DNA of 52,130 nucleotides from Terramyces sp. JEL0728 (GCA_027603945.1 JADIIU010000092.1:1-52130), one strand, 5' to 3'. Counted from the stretch's first letter, positions 9,631 through 21,596 are shown. Program-made: numbers and translations. Notes: generated by a model from the letters alone, not told the origin.

Positions 9631-10079
9631 TTCTGTGCCAATACTCGTTCCGTTATTTATTCAAAATGGTTTGTGTTTTTTCATGCCCAAAATAGATGAA
9701 CCAAGACCCGAATGATGACCTAGCGGATTAGCTCATGATTTCGACGCCGCAATAAAGAACTAGAACCTGCAATGGTATCGGCTCTTACGCTGCTGCAATT
9801 CAGAATGGCAGACTATGGCATTTGAATGCCAATCCGAAAGTTAAATCCAGCAAAGATCGAGAAATATTGGGTTCCTTTCGGGAGTGATGTGCCGATGCCA
9901 TTTTGACACCATAATAGGAAATTCTTCAGCAATTAATTCCCAATTAGATATTTTCAAACTTGAAATGGCTCATTTCTCGGTCAGGAGTGAGGACTGCTCC
10001 AGCTACTTTTGGAACTAGTTTTCAATAAACATCTACCAACAAACAGCAATTAACACAATTGCAAAGTTTATTAGAATGT
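9631..10079. other. intergenic stretch with a small inverted repeat
   Basis: About 450 nt between tandem copies. The only structure seen is a perfect 7-bp inverted repeat, TGGCATT-TG-AATGCCA, at 9816-9831, which could be a protein-binding palindrome. No coding signal is convincing. Confidence 0.4.
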
Positions 10080-10886
10080 TTAGAATATGGACAATGTTTT
10101 ATCTTTTCCAAGTGATGACACGGTCTTTTCCTTTGAGATTACTGAGGAAACAAAGTTTGTCAACGTGTGCTTCTTTGTCTTTAATTTTGCTCCATAAACA
10201 ATTGAGCAGAACAAGAGCGGAGGTAGGATCGTCATTTCCAATGGAATCAGGATGCCAGTAATAGTTGGCCAAGTGTTGAGAATGTAAGGAATATAAGTGA
10301 TGGTACGCACAATGCATAATGCGACGCCAAACATGGTTGAAGTCAAAGTAAGAGACTCCAACTTTTCGCTTGTGTCTTGAAAATTGGTTTGTCTAATGCT
10401 TTCAATCATCATAAAGATAAAGTAGATTCCTACAATACCAACAAAAGTAGTGTTCATGACGGATTTAAGTATTCTTGCAGTTTGCGGCAAGCTTAATAAA
10501 CATACGTCGTTTTGGTAGGAAGTGCTATACATTGAAATTGAAACTATGCGCGGAATAACATCCAAGCCCCAATATAAAACCAACCAAGAGTATTTTCTCC
10601 AAGCAATTTGTTCCAATTTGTAAACCCTAATCAAAAATATCCAGTCAATAATTGCTTCCGCTGCATTGAACGATATTCCTTGCAGGTACCATTCGCCGCA
10701 CCAAGCAACTGGGTTAAGGTTGATATATAATGTAATCGAAGTGTTAATCATCAACAAAACTCCAAACATGATTTGATACTTTTGAATTTCTGTTGTCGAT
10801 TTAAGCCCATAGTGATACAAAAGTACCAATCCATTCAGTATGGATACTGTAAATTCTGTGCAGACCGCGATAAAAGTAAGAGTCAT
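10080..10886 (-). CDS. seven-transmembrane protein, family B (tandem copy 3)
   Basis: An intronless frame of 268 residues from an ATG at 10884-10886. It shares IIDWIFLIRVYKLEQ, GLDVIPRIVSISMYSTS, CLLSLPQTAR, FVGIVGIYF and ITYIPYILNT with its two neighbours but is the most diverged copy. Seven hydrophobic segments are followed by a Lys/Ser/Thr tail. CAAGGA stands where copy 1 has its intron. AATAAA follows the stop by a few bases. Confidence 0.82.
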   Translation of the reverse strand: MTLTFIAVCTEFTVSILNGLVLLYHYGLKSTTEIQKYQIMFGVLLMINTSITLYINLNPVAWCGEWYLQGISFNAAEAIIDWIFLIRVYKLEQIAWRKYSWLVLYWGLDVIPRIVSISMYSTSYQNDVCLLSLPQTARILKSVMNTTFVGIVGIYFIFMMIESIRQTNFQDTSEKLESLTLTSTMFGVALCIVRTITYIPYILNTWPTITGILIPLEMTILPPLLFCSIVYGAKLKTKKHTLTNFVSSVISKEKTVSSLGKDKTLSIF

Positions 10887-11436
10887 AATGTGGTAAAATA
10901 TCTAGTTATTAAATAGGAAGGAGGCTTCTAATTCCCAGTTTGGATCGCTTACTGGGCTTATGGATCCGCAAGCGCCTCAAAACAAGAATGGTAAAGTCAA
11001 GGCTATTTACAGATACATTACAGTGGAGTTCCAATTACTCGTAAATATTCCTGAAAGAACATTCTTTTAGTAGGAATTCCATCAAAATTCCATTAATCTT
11101 GGGATCTTGACAGGTACTGATGTGGCGAGTGCTTGAACTGATGAGAGTCCATGCGTCTGCAAAGATGAACAAAGTCTGATATCGTTACAAAGAGCGAGCA
11201 AATCCGGATTGAGCCAGGTACTAGTGATTCAATCCCATCATTCTATCGTAACCGCCTGCTCCGACGGAATTCTATAATTCTGAAATTCTCGCTATTCACA
11301 ACCGACTTGCTATTAAACTTGTTTGAATTGATTACAAAGCCATTAGCATTTTTAGTTTCAATTACGCTATTTCTTTAGTTCCGTTCGTGAAACCAAAAAA
11401 GCCCATCACCGCACAGATTTTCTTTGACCAAAACTG
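10887..11436. other. intergenic stretch, divergent promoters
   Basis: About 550 nt between two divergent membrane-protein genes. No coding frame, repeat or RNA gene is convincing; see the rejected hammerhead-like match near 11137. Confidence 0.4.
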
Positions 11437-12413
11437 ATGACCACAACAGCCGGATACCTAATATTTAATGGATTTGTCATATTTGGAGGATTAATCGGAA
11501 CACTCGGAGCAATTGCACTTCTCAAATTCAAACTGCCCGCCAACCCATTCAGTTCATTGATCTGGTTTCTTGGAATCACTGATTTACTCTGCGCAGTGCC
11601 CTCAATATTGCTGTCAATTATATTTCTGATCAATAATGACCTTGGAACCATGATATGGATGAAGTTTTACAAAATATTTGCAATATTCCACCTGAATTTG
11701 TTTGCTTACCTGGGATTAAGTATTGCATTTTATACCTATTACATAGTTAGACTAGGAGGAAGCTTCAAAAGTATTAAATGGAAAACCGTGAGTTTCCTGT
11801 GTATATGTCCTGGTAAGTGATATAAGAGTGCCTGCAAAACGATCATACCGGCAGGCTCACTGATCCAATTCCCTTTCGAATAGAACTGACATTAGGAATC
11901 CTTATTATTACCGGCGGTGCTGTTCAAGTTCAAAAGTACGGAGAAGCGTTCGCAAGGCAGATATTAATGCCGATAGTCTATTCTGAGCTGATGATTGCCT
12001 TTTTGCTCACACTTACCTTTTGCTATTTGACGCTTACTCAGCTATCTCACCTGCCGAAAAAGAAATCACAAGCGGAGCATTTGATGTTCAAATTTATTAC
12101 ATTCTTTATGGTAGTGCATGTCATATTATGGGTGCCGGTCTTTGTTTTCTTATTGCTATTCATGATGCAAGTGGTCCATGGCCGGAAGCTGGAATTTAAT
12201 AGTCTGCCCAGGAATGTTCAAGTAAGCCAGGTGTTCTTCCAGGTAGTAATGATTACCAAGGGCTTTTTCCATGCTTTGGTAGTGAGATATGGACTGTCAT
12301 GCAAGGAAGAAAAGAAAGTTGTCCTAAAAGTCAGGAAGAAGGTCAGTGTCGTCTCTCTCCCAGAAATGGCAATAGTGGTAGACAAACCCAAACGATATTC
12401 TAATATTTTTTAA
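11437..12413 (+). CDS. seven-transmembrane receptor-like protein, family A (copy 2)
   Basis: Two exons (11437-11812, 11884-12413) flank a 71-nt GT...AG segment (GTAAGTGATA ... TTCGAATAG). Removal gives 301 residues with continuous alignment to the protein at 6426-7646: YIVRLGGSF, then TM4-TM5 ending TLTQL, then KGFFHALVVRYGL at TM7. There are about seven hydrophobic segments. The tail is short (about 40 residues) and lysine-rich, unlike the long tail of copy 1. The intron is the longest reconstructed in the window and does not split into 20-nt units. Receptor-like by topology; ligand unknown. Confidence 0.75.
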
Positions 12414-12470
12414 TAATACTGTACTATAACTGTTGAAAAAGTTTACTATTTTTCAAATCTCGGACGAGAA

Positions 12471-14694
12471 ATGAACACATTTAAAATCCTGATTGCAACA
12501 GACAACCACATTGGGTTCATGGAACAAGACCCGATCAGGAGCAACGATTCATTCCAGACATTCGAAGAGATTTTGAAATTGGCAGTGTCCCACAAAGTTG
12601 ATTTTATTCTCCTTGGTGGTGATTTGTTCCATGACAACAAACCTTCTCGAAAGTCAATATTCAATATAATGACCTTGGTTAGACAATATTGCTTTGGAGA
12701 TGGTGAATGCCATGTTGAATTCTTGTCGGATCAATCAGTGAATTTCTCCAACAGGTACGATAGCACTTACTAGATTCGGAACTGTAAATTATCAAGACCC
12801 AAATTTTAATGTAAAAATACCTATATTTTCAATTCATGGGAATCATGACGACCCTTCGGGAGATGGAAACTTGTGTGCACTGGATATACTCTCAGTTTCT
12901 GGATTGATCAATTATTTTGGAAAGCAAGCCCAAGTGGATGATATTGAGATTAATCCATTGTTGATGAGAAAAGGGGATAGCAAATTAGCAGTGTACGGAC
13001 TGGGAAATATCAGAGATGAGCGACTGCATCGCACATTTGAAAAACAAAAAGTGAAAATGCTCAGACCTGTTGAAGATACAGAAGAATGGTTCAATTTGTT
13101 TGTGATTCATCAGAATAGGTTCGTTTGAGCTAATCTAGAATTGCCCATTCGCAAAAGAACTATATTCCTGACAGATTTCTGGATTCCTTTTTAAATCTGT
13201 GTCTATGGGGCCACGAAGTAACTTGTACTCTAATCGATAGCACGAATGTCTGATTGAGCCTCAAGAATCAATCAACAACTTTTTCATCACACAACCAGGT
13301 AGGAGGATTATAACCCATAGGGTCCTCGATCGCTACATCGCTCTCTGAAGGCGAATCAGCTCAAAAACACGTTGGGATATTAAAAATTACTGGGCAAGAA
13401 TTCCAGCTTGAAAAAATTAAATTAAAAACAGTAAGGCCGTTCATTATGGACAATGTTGAACTATCAAAGGTAGAAGGTTTGGATCCTGGAGATAAGGATA
13501 GTGTTTCTTTGTACCTAAGAAGAAAAGTATTTTCTTTTTGATGAAGGTTGCCAAGATGATTGCAAAAGCAAAGCAAGAGTGGCTCGAGTTGAATTCAGAC
13601 AAGCAGGAAGCTGATTTTCCCAAGCCGTTAATTAGATTAAGAGTGGAATATAGCGAAGGATTTACAACTTTTAACCCTCAACGATTTGGACAGAATTTTG
13701 TAGAAACAGTTGCAAACCCAAAGGATATCTTGCAGTTTTATCGTAAAAAGGTGCCTAGAGGTACTATGCATGTAACATTAGCGAAAAGAGCTGCCCCGAA
13801 CCCCCAAGATATGCTGGATATTGAATCATTTCTGCCTGAAAACGTTGAAGAAACAGTGGTGGAAGATTTTATTGCGGACTATTTAAATGCACACAAGCTA
13901 GAGATTATACCTGAAAACCAATTCACCGATGTAATTGAAGATTTTATCCAAAAACAAGACAAGGAAGCCATTTCAACGTTTATTGACGACACAATTACAA
14001 AAACCAGAGAAATGATTGAGTTGGACGAAAACCTTGAGGTTCCTAGATTGAAAAGAATTATCAAGAATGTCAAAGAACAGCGTGCTGAGGAATACTCGAA
14101 TAAAGTTGGGAAAAAGGATCGCTCTGTTTCAATCAAGGCTCCGATGACAATGAATTTACCTCAAAACAAGTGGAAAAGAGCTAAAAATGTAATTAGTCAT
14201 AATAATAGGACCAAGACGATTTTGAAGATGAAGAATATGTATATGTAAACGAAGACGAGAAAAAGAAACCAGCAAAGAAAGCGCCAATTACAAAAGCCAG
14301 GCCAAAAGGCACAAGAGGAAAGAAACATGTGCAGGAATCTGAAGAAGAGGAAGATGTTGATATGTCTGAAGATAACCAGGAAGAAATTGAAGAGGAAGTT
14401 GCACAAAAGAAACGAAAGACTTTGGAAGTTGAAGGCCAGCCAAGAAAGCGTGGACGAAAAGCTGCAGCAGTTGACGAAGCAGTTTCTCCACCTGCTGTTG
14501 AAAAGCCGATTCAAAGATCAAAATCTAAAAGATTGATTGTAGACGAGGATGAAGAGATGCAGCCTGTTGTTGAACAAAAAGAACCACCGAAAAGAAAAGG
14601 AAGATTGCTTCCAACCAGCTTTGCCTCGTCTGGCCCAAAGAAAAAGAAGGTGGTTCGTCAGTCTACCTTAAACTTTACACCGTCCCAAAGATAA
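12471..14694 (+). CDS. MRE11: MRE11 double-strand-break repair nuclease
   Basis: Seven exons with introns at 12755-12773 (19), 13119-13138 (20), 13218-13240 (23), 13299-13320 (22), 13527-13546 (20) and 14189-14208 (20) give 699 residues. All phosphoesterase motifs are present: ATDNHIG (I), [14 protein letters not shown] (II), SIHGNHDDP (III), FVIHQNR (IV), and WGHEHEC (V), the last formed exactly across the 23-nt intron. [14 protein letters not shown], a hallmark of MRE11, is formed across the 22-nt intron. The core is followed by a Glu-rich then Lys/Arg-rich tail ending [19 protein letters not shown]11 with RAD50 and NBS1 resects breaks and activates ATM. All metal-binding residues expected from the family are intact. 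Confidence 0.96.
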
Positions 14695-15177
14695 TAATAT
14701 ATCAAAGCTTGTATCACTGATTTGGTCGCAAACTGCTCTTTAATCGCAAAACTTTGGTGAATAGGCAGAATTATCTAATACTGATGAATTGATAAAGCTA
14801 ACTAAAATATTTCAAATCTAAGATATTAGTAGATAGTTACGTATTCGGATATTTTAAATGAACATCCTGTTAGGCACAAATCTACAATTCTGAGAGAGTG
14901 TAAAAAGGGATAACTGAACAATAAATAGATAGTTCAGTGTAAACGTTGCCACCATGCCCTTTTAAACACTGGCCATAACATGCTTTGAAATATTTGTATT
15001 TTGGTGTTTGAGTCACGAGACCAAAGGCAGATTCAACTTTGAACTTGTTACATCAATATGAGACCATATTCACTAACTGCCTGCATCTATAGATGTCATC
15101 AGCCTCAACACAAACTCCTTGCTAGTGCCACATGTAGTCTTGTTTTAAACCTGCGCCTTATTTCCTCACTTTTGAAA
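14695..15177. other. intergenic stretch containing the first 24-nt repeat
   Basis: About 480 nt after MRE11. It holds one copy of a 24-nt direct repeat (14805-14828) followed by ATTAGTAGATAG, a word that recurs near 15707. An in-frame extension of the next gene from 15058 is open but is unlike the rest of the protein. Confidence 0.45.
14805..14828 (+). repeat. 24-nt direct repeat, copy 1
   Basis: Identical over 24 nt to 15966-15989, in the same orientation, 1.16 kb apart. It begins AAATATTTCAAATC and ends AAGATATTA. The two copies flank a single small gene. Confidence 0.8.
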
Positions 15178-15642
15178 ATGGATACAATTGAAAATCTTCA
15201 AATGAATCAGTTAGAAGAGTCAGAAGAGCAAAAGCGATTGGATTCCCTTCATCTATATATGAAATCATTAAACGAACCCTCACTTGATGTATTGATTGAA
15301 GAGCTTGAAAATCGCAGAAAATCATTCTCAACCTACTACAAAAGAACTAAAGCACAATGGGAAAAATACTATGGCCTTCCTGGAATTGATATTTACAACC
15401 ATTTACACTCGATGCAAGATGATTATATTGAGGAAGATTTATTGAATTATGTATTTCGATTTATGGATTCGTTGACTTCTTTGTATTCGTCCTCACGTTT
15501 GTCAGCGAAGCAGTCGCAGGACCATTTGGAGTTTCATCCGACACCTGTGTCAAAATCGTCTTTATCATCTGTATCGTCAAAGGATTCATTGAAGGAACAA
15601 GGCAATTCATTGAAAAGAAGAAAAGTCCGTACGAGCGAGTAG
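15178..15642 (+). CDS. hypothetical protein with helical middle and Ser-rich basic tail
   Basis: 154 residues from the ATG giving MDTIENLQMNQLEES. The frame stays open upstream to an ATG at 15058 (194 residues), but that extension is Cys/Leu/Ser-rich and reads like a leader, so the shorter start is preferred. The middle is helical and charged (DVLIEELENRRKSFSTYYKR). The C-terminus is Ser-rich and ends LKRRKVRTSE, a possible nuclear localisation signal. No family is recognised. It lies between two copies of a 24-nt direct repeat. Confidence 0.6.
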   Translation: MDTIENLQMNQLEESEEQKRLDSLHLYMKSLNEPSLDVLIEELENRRKSFSTYYKRTKAQWEKYYGLPGIDIYNHLHSMQDDYIEEDLLNYVFRFMDSLTSLYSSSRLSAKQSQDHLEFHPTPVSKSSLSSVSSKDSLKEQGNSLKRRKVRTSE

Positions 15643-15965
15643 AAAACTAATTTAATGTATTATTTATTTGCATGATGAGATAAGCTTTCTTGGCAGTCTT
15701 TTATAAATTAGTAGATAGGTATATATTCATGTATTAATATACAGTAAATTCCTGATTACATAAGAGAGATAATGTATTGGGAATAATAGAAAGTGAACAA
15801 GATGTTGAGGTGAGTATTACGAAAAAAGATGTCTGTTAAAACGGCGGGATATAGAAGAAAAAGAGAAAGGTTGTAGAGAGTGTTAGAGGGCAAGGTTGTT
15901 TTTTTTAAAGGTTTCTAACGATGTTATGGTCCCAACCTTTAGATTCTATAATAAATTTTATCTAG
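15643..15965. other. intergenic stretch
   Basis: AT-rich, with a T-tract near 15899 and the word ATTAGTAGATAG near 15707, also seen next to the first 24-nt repeat. No coding signal. Confidence 0.4.
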
Positions 15966-15989
15966 AAATATTTCAAATCTAAGATATTA
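15966..15989 (+). repeat. 24-nt direct repeat, copy 2
   Basis: Second copy of the 14805-14828 sequence. It ends 2 nt before the LYS2 stop codon, so it lies in the LYS2 3' untranslated region. Confidence 0.8.
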
Positions 15990-15991
15990 AT

Positions 15992-18900
15992 TTATTGTCC
16001 ACTGCGGGAAACTACTCCTTGCACATCCTTCCAAATTTCCAACTTCTTGAATGGATGCGGTTCTAACGATGGCAAGAAACCGACGTGGCAAAGATAGCCG
16101 AAATACAGCGACATCAAGTCGTGCATGTTTGGATTCCTTACCAAGGAGCCAGCAATAATTTCGCGTGTGAATGAATCATCCAGAGTTGGGCTCTTTGTCG
16201 AAGTTGGCAGGTCATCAAGGACAAAATGTAATAATGGGAATAATGCATGATCTGACGTGGATAGAGTTAGTTCAAGGAGAGATGTGCGCCAATGAATATA
16301 TTCGGTTGGTGCAACCTTGTAGTTGTGGATGAGACTGGCAAACAAATCATCGAATTTGAAACTAGATTAATGAAACAGTATACCTGTGTGAGTTCCACGT
16401 GTGGAACACTCCCAAGTCAAACGATTTGGGGTTTCCCGCAACTTCTAGGACCACATCGGCCACATAATCAACAGAGCACATATTGACAACGTTGGACATT
16501 CTCGGAGCTTGTTGTAGCTGGATACATCCCTTGATCAATCTCCAAATGAAATCATCTGTGTTGGTAACACCAGTAACTGAGTCGCCGACAATATATCCAG
16601 GTCTAATAATTGTTGCAGGCACACCTCTTTGGCGAGATCTGAGAATTAATTGTTCGGCGACCCACTTGGTTTGGCCATAACCGCTTCTCAAGCCATGTTT
16701 ACTTCCTTGCATATCATCGTTTTCATATACGGAGGTGCCAGTTACCAACTTATTTACATAGTGCTCAGTATCAAGGACAGACGTAGAAGAGACAAAGTGA
16801 ATCGATTTGAGGTGGTGCGTGGTTGCAGCTTTGAGGGCAGTAAGAGTACCAACCACATTTGGTCCCTTTAGTTTATGATATGGATAAACCCAATGCACCT
16901 AGAATTAGCCAGAATTGTACCAAAGCACCATTGTGAATAATAATGTCCACAGATTCGCAAATTTGAGTCCAGCGATCTTGAGCCAGTCCAAATCGTTCGG
17001 CAGCCAAATCACCGCACACGCCGATAATTTTGTCGTTCAATGAATCATTCCACACCAAGTGTCGCTTGCAATTTTCTTTGACTCTTTCAAATGCATCGCC
17101 TTCTGTTTTAGCACGAACAAGGCAGATCATTTTTGATTGAGGGAATCTCTTTAGGGCACTTGCTATAATAAAGGCTCCCAAGAATCCGGTAACACCAGTA
17201 ATAAATAAGGTTGGGTTTGGAGTGGATAGCTTGGAGATATCAAAATCAGCCAAATCACCTTTACAAATGGTTGGGTCATCAACTTCCTCCAAATCAGCTG
17301 CGTAATCAAAGATGACTTCTGCATTCTGAGTTTCATTATTCTCGCGTTTGATTTTTTCAAGAGATTCGTCGCTATTTGGTGCTGCTGCTGATTGAGTCAT
17401 GTTCAAGTCTCCTCCTCTGAGGTAGTCTACATCTGCAACCATATCTGATAAAACAGGCGATCGGTAGACCATTCCTAATGGTGCTTCAACGGCCAAAGAT
17501 TTGCGGACTTCAAAAACCAATCTAGTGGCAAGAATAGAGTGTCCTCCAAGATCGAAAAAGTTGTCTTCCAGAGAGATTTTTGAGCTTTCGACATTCAACA
17601 AATTGGACCAGATATCTCGAAGAGAATTTTGCAGTGGAGTCAAAGTATCTTCTGCTACTTTGGAAGTAGCTGCTGCAAGCGCAGTATCTGGGAAAGGAAG
17701 CGCATTCTTGTCGATTTTTCCATTTGGTGTTAGTGGCATTCTAGTCAATGGCACAAATACAGAAGGGATGGCATAGCTTGGAAGTTTTTGTTTCAGGTAA
17801 TCCCGGACGTCTTTGATAAACAAGCCAACATCTTCCCCTATTCTTTCTAGCGGAACAAAGTAGCAAACAAGAGTCTTTTCTTCGTACTTGTCTCTTCTTA
17901 CCAATGTAACATTTTCCCGTATTTTTGGATGCTGGGATAAATGAGTATCGATTTCCTTTAGTTCAATTCTAAATCCTCTGATTTTGACTTGGTCATCAGT
18001 TCTCCCGGTGCATTCAACACATCCATCGGGTAAATACCTTCCTAAATCACCAGTACGATATAATCGGTCTCTGGCGCCAAAGTAATATGGAATTGATCTG
18101 TCGCTTTTTGGAGGAGCAACAGCGAAAGGATTGTCAATGAATTTTTCTGCAGTTACTTCAGGGAGACCCAAATAACCTTCTGCTAAACCACCACTTCGGA
18201 CATACAATTCACCAACTTCACCGACACCAGCCAATAATCCGTGGTCGTTAATTACAAGTAACTGTACATTCTTCATGCCAACGCCGGCAGGCATGATATC
18301 CTTTTGTTCAGTTAAATAACCAGGATTGATGGACATTGGAGGGATTTTCAAGAATGACACAGCACGCTGAGTTTCGGTGGTTCCGTACATATTGATAACA
18401 TGAGTGTTTGCTGCTAGATGCTGCAGTCGCAATACATCTCTCTTTGTTAAAACATCACCAACAAAGAAGGCATGGCGCAATGATGGGATTGGATGGGTAG
18501 CGTTTGCAGAAAGTAGTTGGCCCATCGCAGGAGTCAAGTGGGTTATTGTGATTTCTTGTTCTGCCATCCATTCGGCCAATTTGCCAGGGGTACCAATGTT
18601 TTCAGCTGTTGGGATACAAATCTTTGCTCCCAAAAATAGAGGAGTAAAAATATCTCTTTGAATTGGATCATGAGCGATTCCCGACAGCATAGTGAAACTC
18701 TCCTCTTCAGTCATATTGAACTCCTCCTTCATCCACGGATAGAAGTGAGTCAACGAAAAGTGTCGTCCGCGAACACCTTTTGGAATACCAGTCGAGCCAG
18801 AGGTAAAACTAAGCGTTCCTACACTATCTGGACCGATAACAACTCCAGGATGCTGCGATGCTTTGGAATAAGAGTCTTGCAACACATCTGCAGCCCCGCC

Positions 18901-20183
18901 TGGCAACAGTCCCCCTTTTAATCCATTATCGGTTATTTCTAGGGCGGGAACTTCGCAAATAATATCCAAATTTTCTTTGATATAAGAACGCACTTCATCC
19001 CCCAAGACTCCTGCCTTTTTCAAAATAACCAGTCCTTTAGGCTTTGCAACAGAGAGATAGACATTTTGCCTGGGGTATGGATATGCAGGGTCTATAATTA
19101 ATCCAAAATTACCAATGACACTAAATGTAGCTCCTGCCTTTAAAACACCCATTACTGCAATAACCAAATCAACTCCTCTATAAGAATACAGCACAACTAC
19201 ATCTTCTCGCTGTATTCCACTTGCGATAAAGTGGTGCGCAAGGATATTCGATGCTTCATTCAATTCCTTGTAGGAATATGTTTTTGCTGGACCGCCATCA
19301 ACAGATTCAACAACACAAACTCTATCAGGATGTGCTTGAGCATTCTTTGCAAATATATCTGTAATGGCACCAGCATAGCTATCCCAATTCAAATCAGCTA
19401 AAGGATTTGGGATTAATTCTGAGCTAGAATCAGTAGCAAGTGAAATCTTTCCAATAGGAAGATTCACATCGTTAGCAGCAGAATTCAAGACCTGCTGTAG
19501 CTGTTCAATCATGATTTTGATTCTTGATTCAGAAAATAAGACTGAATTGTACACCACTCTGATTTGGATTGGCAATAGTCGTCGAAGTGTTGGCGCTTGA
19601 GAAATAAATACAGTCATATCACAGGACGATGAAGTTTGAGTTGATAGCAGAGTATCTGGAGTGGTGTCAGTAACATTAAAGAAGCGCACTTTAAACAGAG
19701 ATTGTCTTAATGACGGATCTTCATCTGTTTCTACATTGAACGCTTTCAACAACTCGCCAAATGGAATTTCGTCTTCAATCGCTTCATTTTCAGTCTACTT
19801 TAAACAATAATTACTTGAACAACTTTTTGAATAAGCTCCTTGATTGAATTCTTGCTCGATACATTCAATCGCAATACAGCTGGGTTCGTTGATTGTGAAC
19901 TAGATCCAACTGTGATATCTTCCTCGCCTGTATACCGATGTAAAATTGCAGTGAAGGCGGATAGCAATATGCTGAAAGGAGTAACGCTTGTATTACCAAG
20001 TGACTGAACAGCCAATGATAATTTCAAGATTGATAACGACGATTGTTCAGATATATCCAGGATTATTTCTGATTCAACAATTCGCGCTGGAATAGGACGT
20101 GGATAGTCAGTGGGCAACACAAGTTCTGTTAGTGAAGATAGCCGTGATTTCCATCTATTTGTTTTTTCAGTGACTGCAGGCAT
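15992..20183 (-). CDS. LYS2: L-2-aminoadipate reductase (alpha-aminoadipate reductase)
   Basis: Four exons (20183-19815, 19794-16921, 16898-16384, 16361-15992) with introns of 20, 22 and 22 nt give 1375 residues, close to the usual fungal length. The start is the ATG giving MPAVTEKTNRWKSRL. Layout: condensation-like N-terminus; AMP-binding domain with SFTSGSTGIPKGV (about 451) and YRTGDLGRYLPDG; carrier domain with DNFFDLGGHSIL, whose Ser (about 873) takes phosphopantetheine; reductase domain with FITGVTGFLGA (about 991) and IHNGALVHWVYPY, the latter built across an intron. It activates aminoadipate with ATP, loads it on the carrier and reduces it with NADPH to the semialdehyde, a fungal lysine-pathway step. 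The stop overlaps AATAAA. The LKR/SDH gene for the later steps lies 4 kb away. Confidence 0.97.
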
Positions 20184-21164
20184 GATTTTCAAGTTTGGTG
20201 GGGTAAGCTTTTTTTATGGTTTCGGAGATGGTGATTTTGGAGATTGATCAGCAAGTGATCAACGATGAAATTGAAACGACTCATTGAAATATACCATTCA
20301 TCCCATCATTCAACGCAGAGGCAGGCATTTATAAGTGATGGGACAAGTATATTTCCAATTGTAAAAATGTTCCAGGAATTACTTGGGATTCCCTTGAAAA
20401 TAAATATCCAATCTGAATGGAAGAGGAAGCTAATCGAATGCTCTCATGTCGTCTTGAAAACAAAGGGCGGTAACTTTCTCCATTTGCAATGCACTTACCC
20501 GCCAAACCAAAGGCTGCTCTTCTGGTAGATCTGAATGGGTAATCGTTTACTCATGGCTTGCACTCTGTTCATAAACAAAATATCTTTCGATGGCATTCGC
20601 CGACAGCCCTCTGATTCAGATAAAGTACTGGCTAATCAAAGCCTGCGCTTTGGAATCTCATTTAAACTCTTTGAAGAATTTGATTGGTGTGCTTTTCAGC
20701 CTGAAAATGAGATCACGAGTTCTCAACACTGCATCCCTTTGTTTCGAATGGCTGCCGACAGAAAAAATTTAGTTTTTAAATGATTCTCTGCAGTATTGGT
20801 TCCGCAATTGCTGTAGAAAGGATACATAATTGCTCTTTAACTTGTTCCGCTTTCCTAACCGTCTCAATCTTTTACTCTCTCCAAAGCCAGATAAACGTTC
20901 TGGCGATAAGGAAAAATGGCTAGGGTCCCAACGATTTCCATTGAAAAAAAAACATTTTTAGAACCGCTGCATTTAAATACAAATTTCTGCCAGCATGAAT
21001 TAGCATAGTAATAGATAAATAGCGGCCTGGTATTACCTTTTGCAAGCAGAGCTTCCTCCTTGTTTTTTGGTCATTCGTGGCCATGTGAATCCTTGTGTCA
21101 CATCTCGAATGGCCCACTCGAGAGAATATAAATTCCCCAAATCTCCAGCAAGAATCCATCAAAT
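20184..21164. other. intergenic stretch between LYS2 and bHLH copy 2
   Basis: About 980 nt, the longest gap here, upstream of both divergent genes. Frames from ATG at 20265 (87 codons) and 20535 (82 codons) are open but show no family features or AATAAA at their stops. No perfect Gcn4 site (TGACTCA) was seen. Conserved elements for bHLH copy 2 lie at its right end. Confidence 0.45.
21085..21132 (+). promoter_or_regulatory. bHLH copy 2 promoter: conserved element, E-box and TATA
   Basis: CATGTG (an E-box of CANNTG type, 21082-21087) merges into GTGAATCCTTGTGTCA (21085-21100), then TGGCCCACT (21110-21118), then TATAAA (21127-21132), 33 nt before the ATG. The middle two blocks match those before bHLH copy 1. 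An E-box here could allow self-regulation, which is inference only. Confidence 0.5.
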
Positions 21165-21596
21165 ATGCCTAAAGTCGGAAGAAGCGTTTCCCCAGACTAC
21201 ATCACCAAAGAAGAATGGGAAAGAAAAGAACAGGAAAGGAAGCAAAATCACTCTGCTATCGAAAGAAAAAGAAGACAGAAAATCCAAGAGCAACTCAAGG
21301 TCTTAAAACGACTTGTTCCGTCTTGCACTGCAAGAGATGATACCGAAAAGCTTTCCATTCTGCAAGGGACTGCTGATTATATCAAGCAATTACAAGATTT
21401 ATTAATGCAATACCAAGAAAAAGATCCGTCGATCGTGCCTACTGCAGCTAAATTTTTGCCCATCAAACAAACCAGCACACACTCTGTACTGACCACTCTA
21501 CTGCCAAACTACAAACCACCTTCAACTTTTGCAAGAGTGGAGAAGCCAGTTAAAGAGCGTCCAGTTCCAATGAGAATGGAAACTTTATTGTGTTGA
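21165..21596 (+). CDS. basic helix-loop-helix transcription factor (copy 2)
   Basis: An intronless 143-residue protein, paralogous over its whole length to that at 564-998. Basic region NHSAIERKRRQK, helices through EKLSILQGTADYIKQLQDLL, then KDPSIVPTAAKFLPI and the tail PVPMRMETLLC. Changes are mostly conservative (Lys/Arg, Asn/Thr) and scattered. This indicates an old duplication kept under selection rather than a recent copy. AATAAA lies about 10 nt after the stop. Likely to form dimers and bind E-boxes. Confidence 0.9.
   Translation: MPKVGRSVSPDYITKEEWERKEQERKQNHSAIERKRRQKIQEQLKVLKRLVPSCTARDDTEKLSILQGTADYIKQLQDLLMQYQEKDPSIVPTAAKFLPIKQTSTHSVLTTLLPNYKPPSTFARVEKPVKERPVPMRMETLLC

Noticed and set aside
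9721..9760. GCGGATTAGCTCATG, like a tRNA 5' half
   Set aside because: No T-loop or pairing acceptor stem follows at the right distance.
11137..11165. CTGATGAG resembling a hammerhead ribozyme core
   Set aside because: The following bases do not form stem II and no GAAA core follows.
20265..20783. Two ATG frames of 82-87 codons between LYS2 and bHLH copy 2
   Set aside because: No family features, no AATAAA at their stops, and they lie in the shared promoter region.
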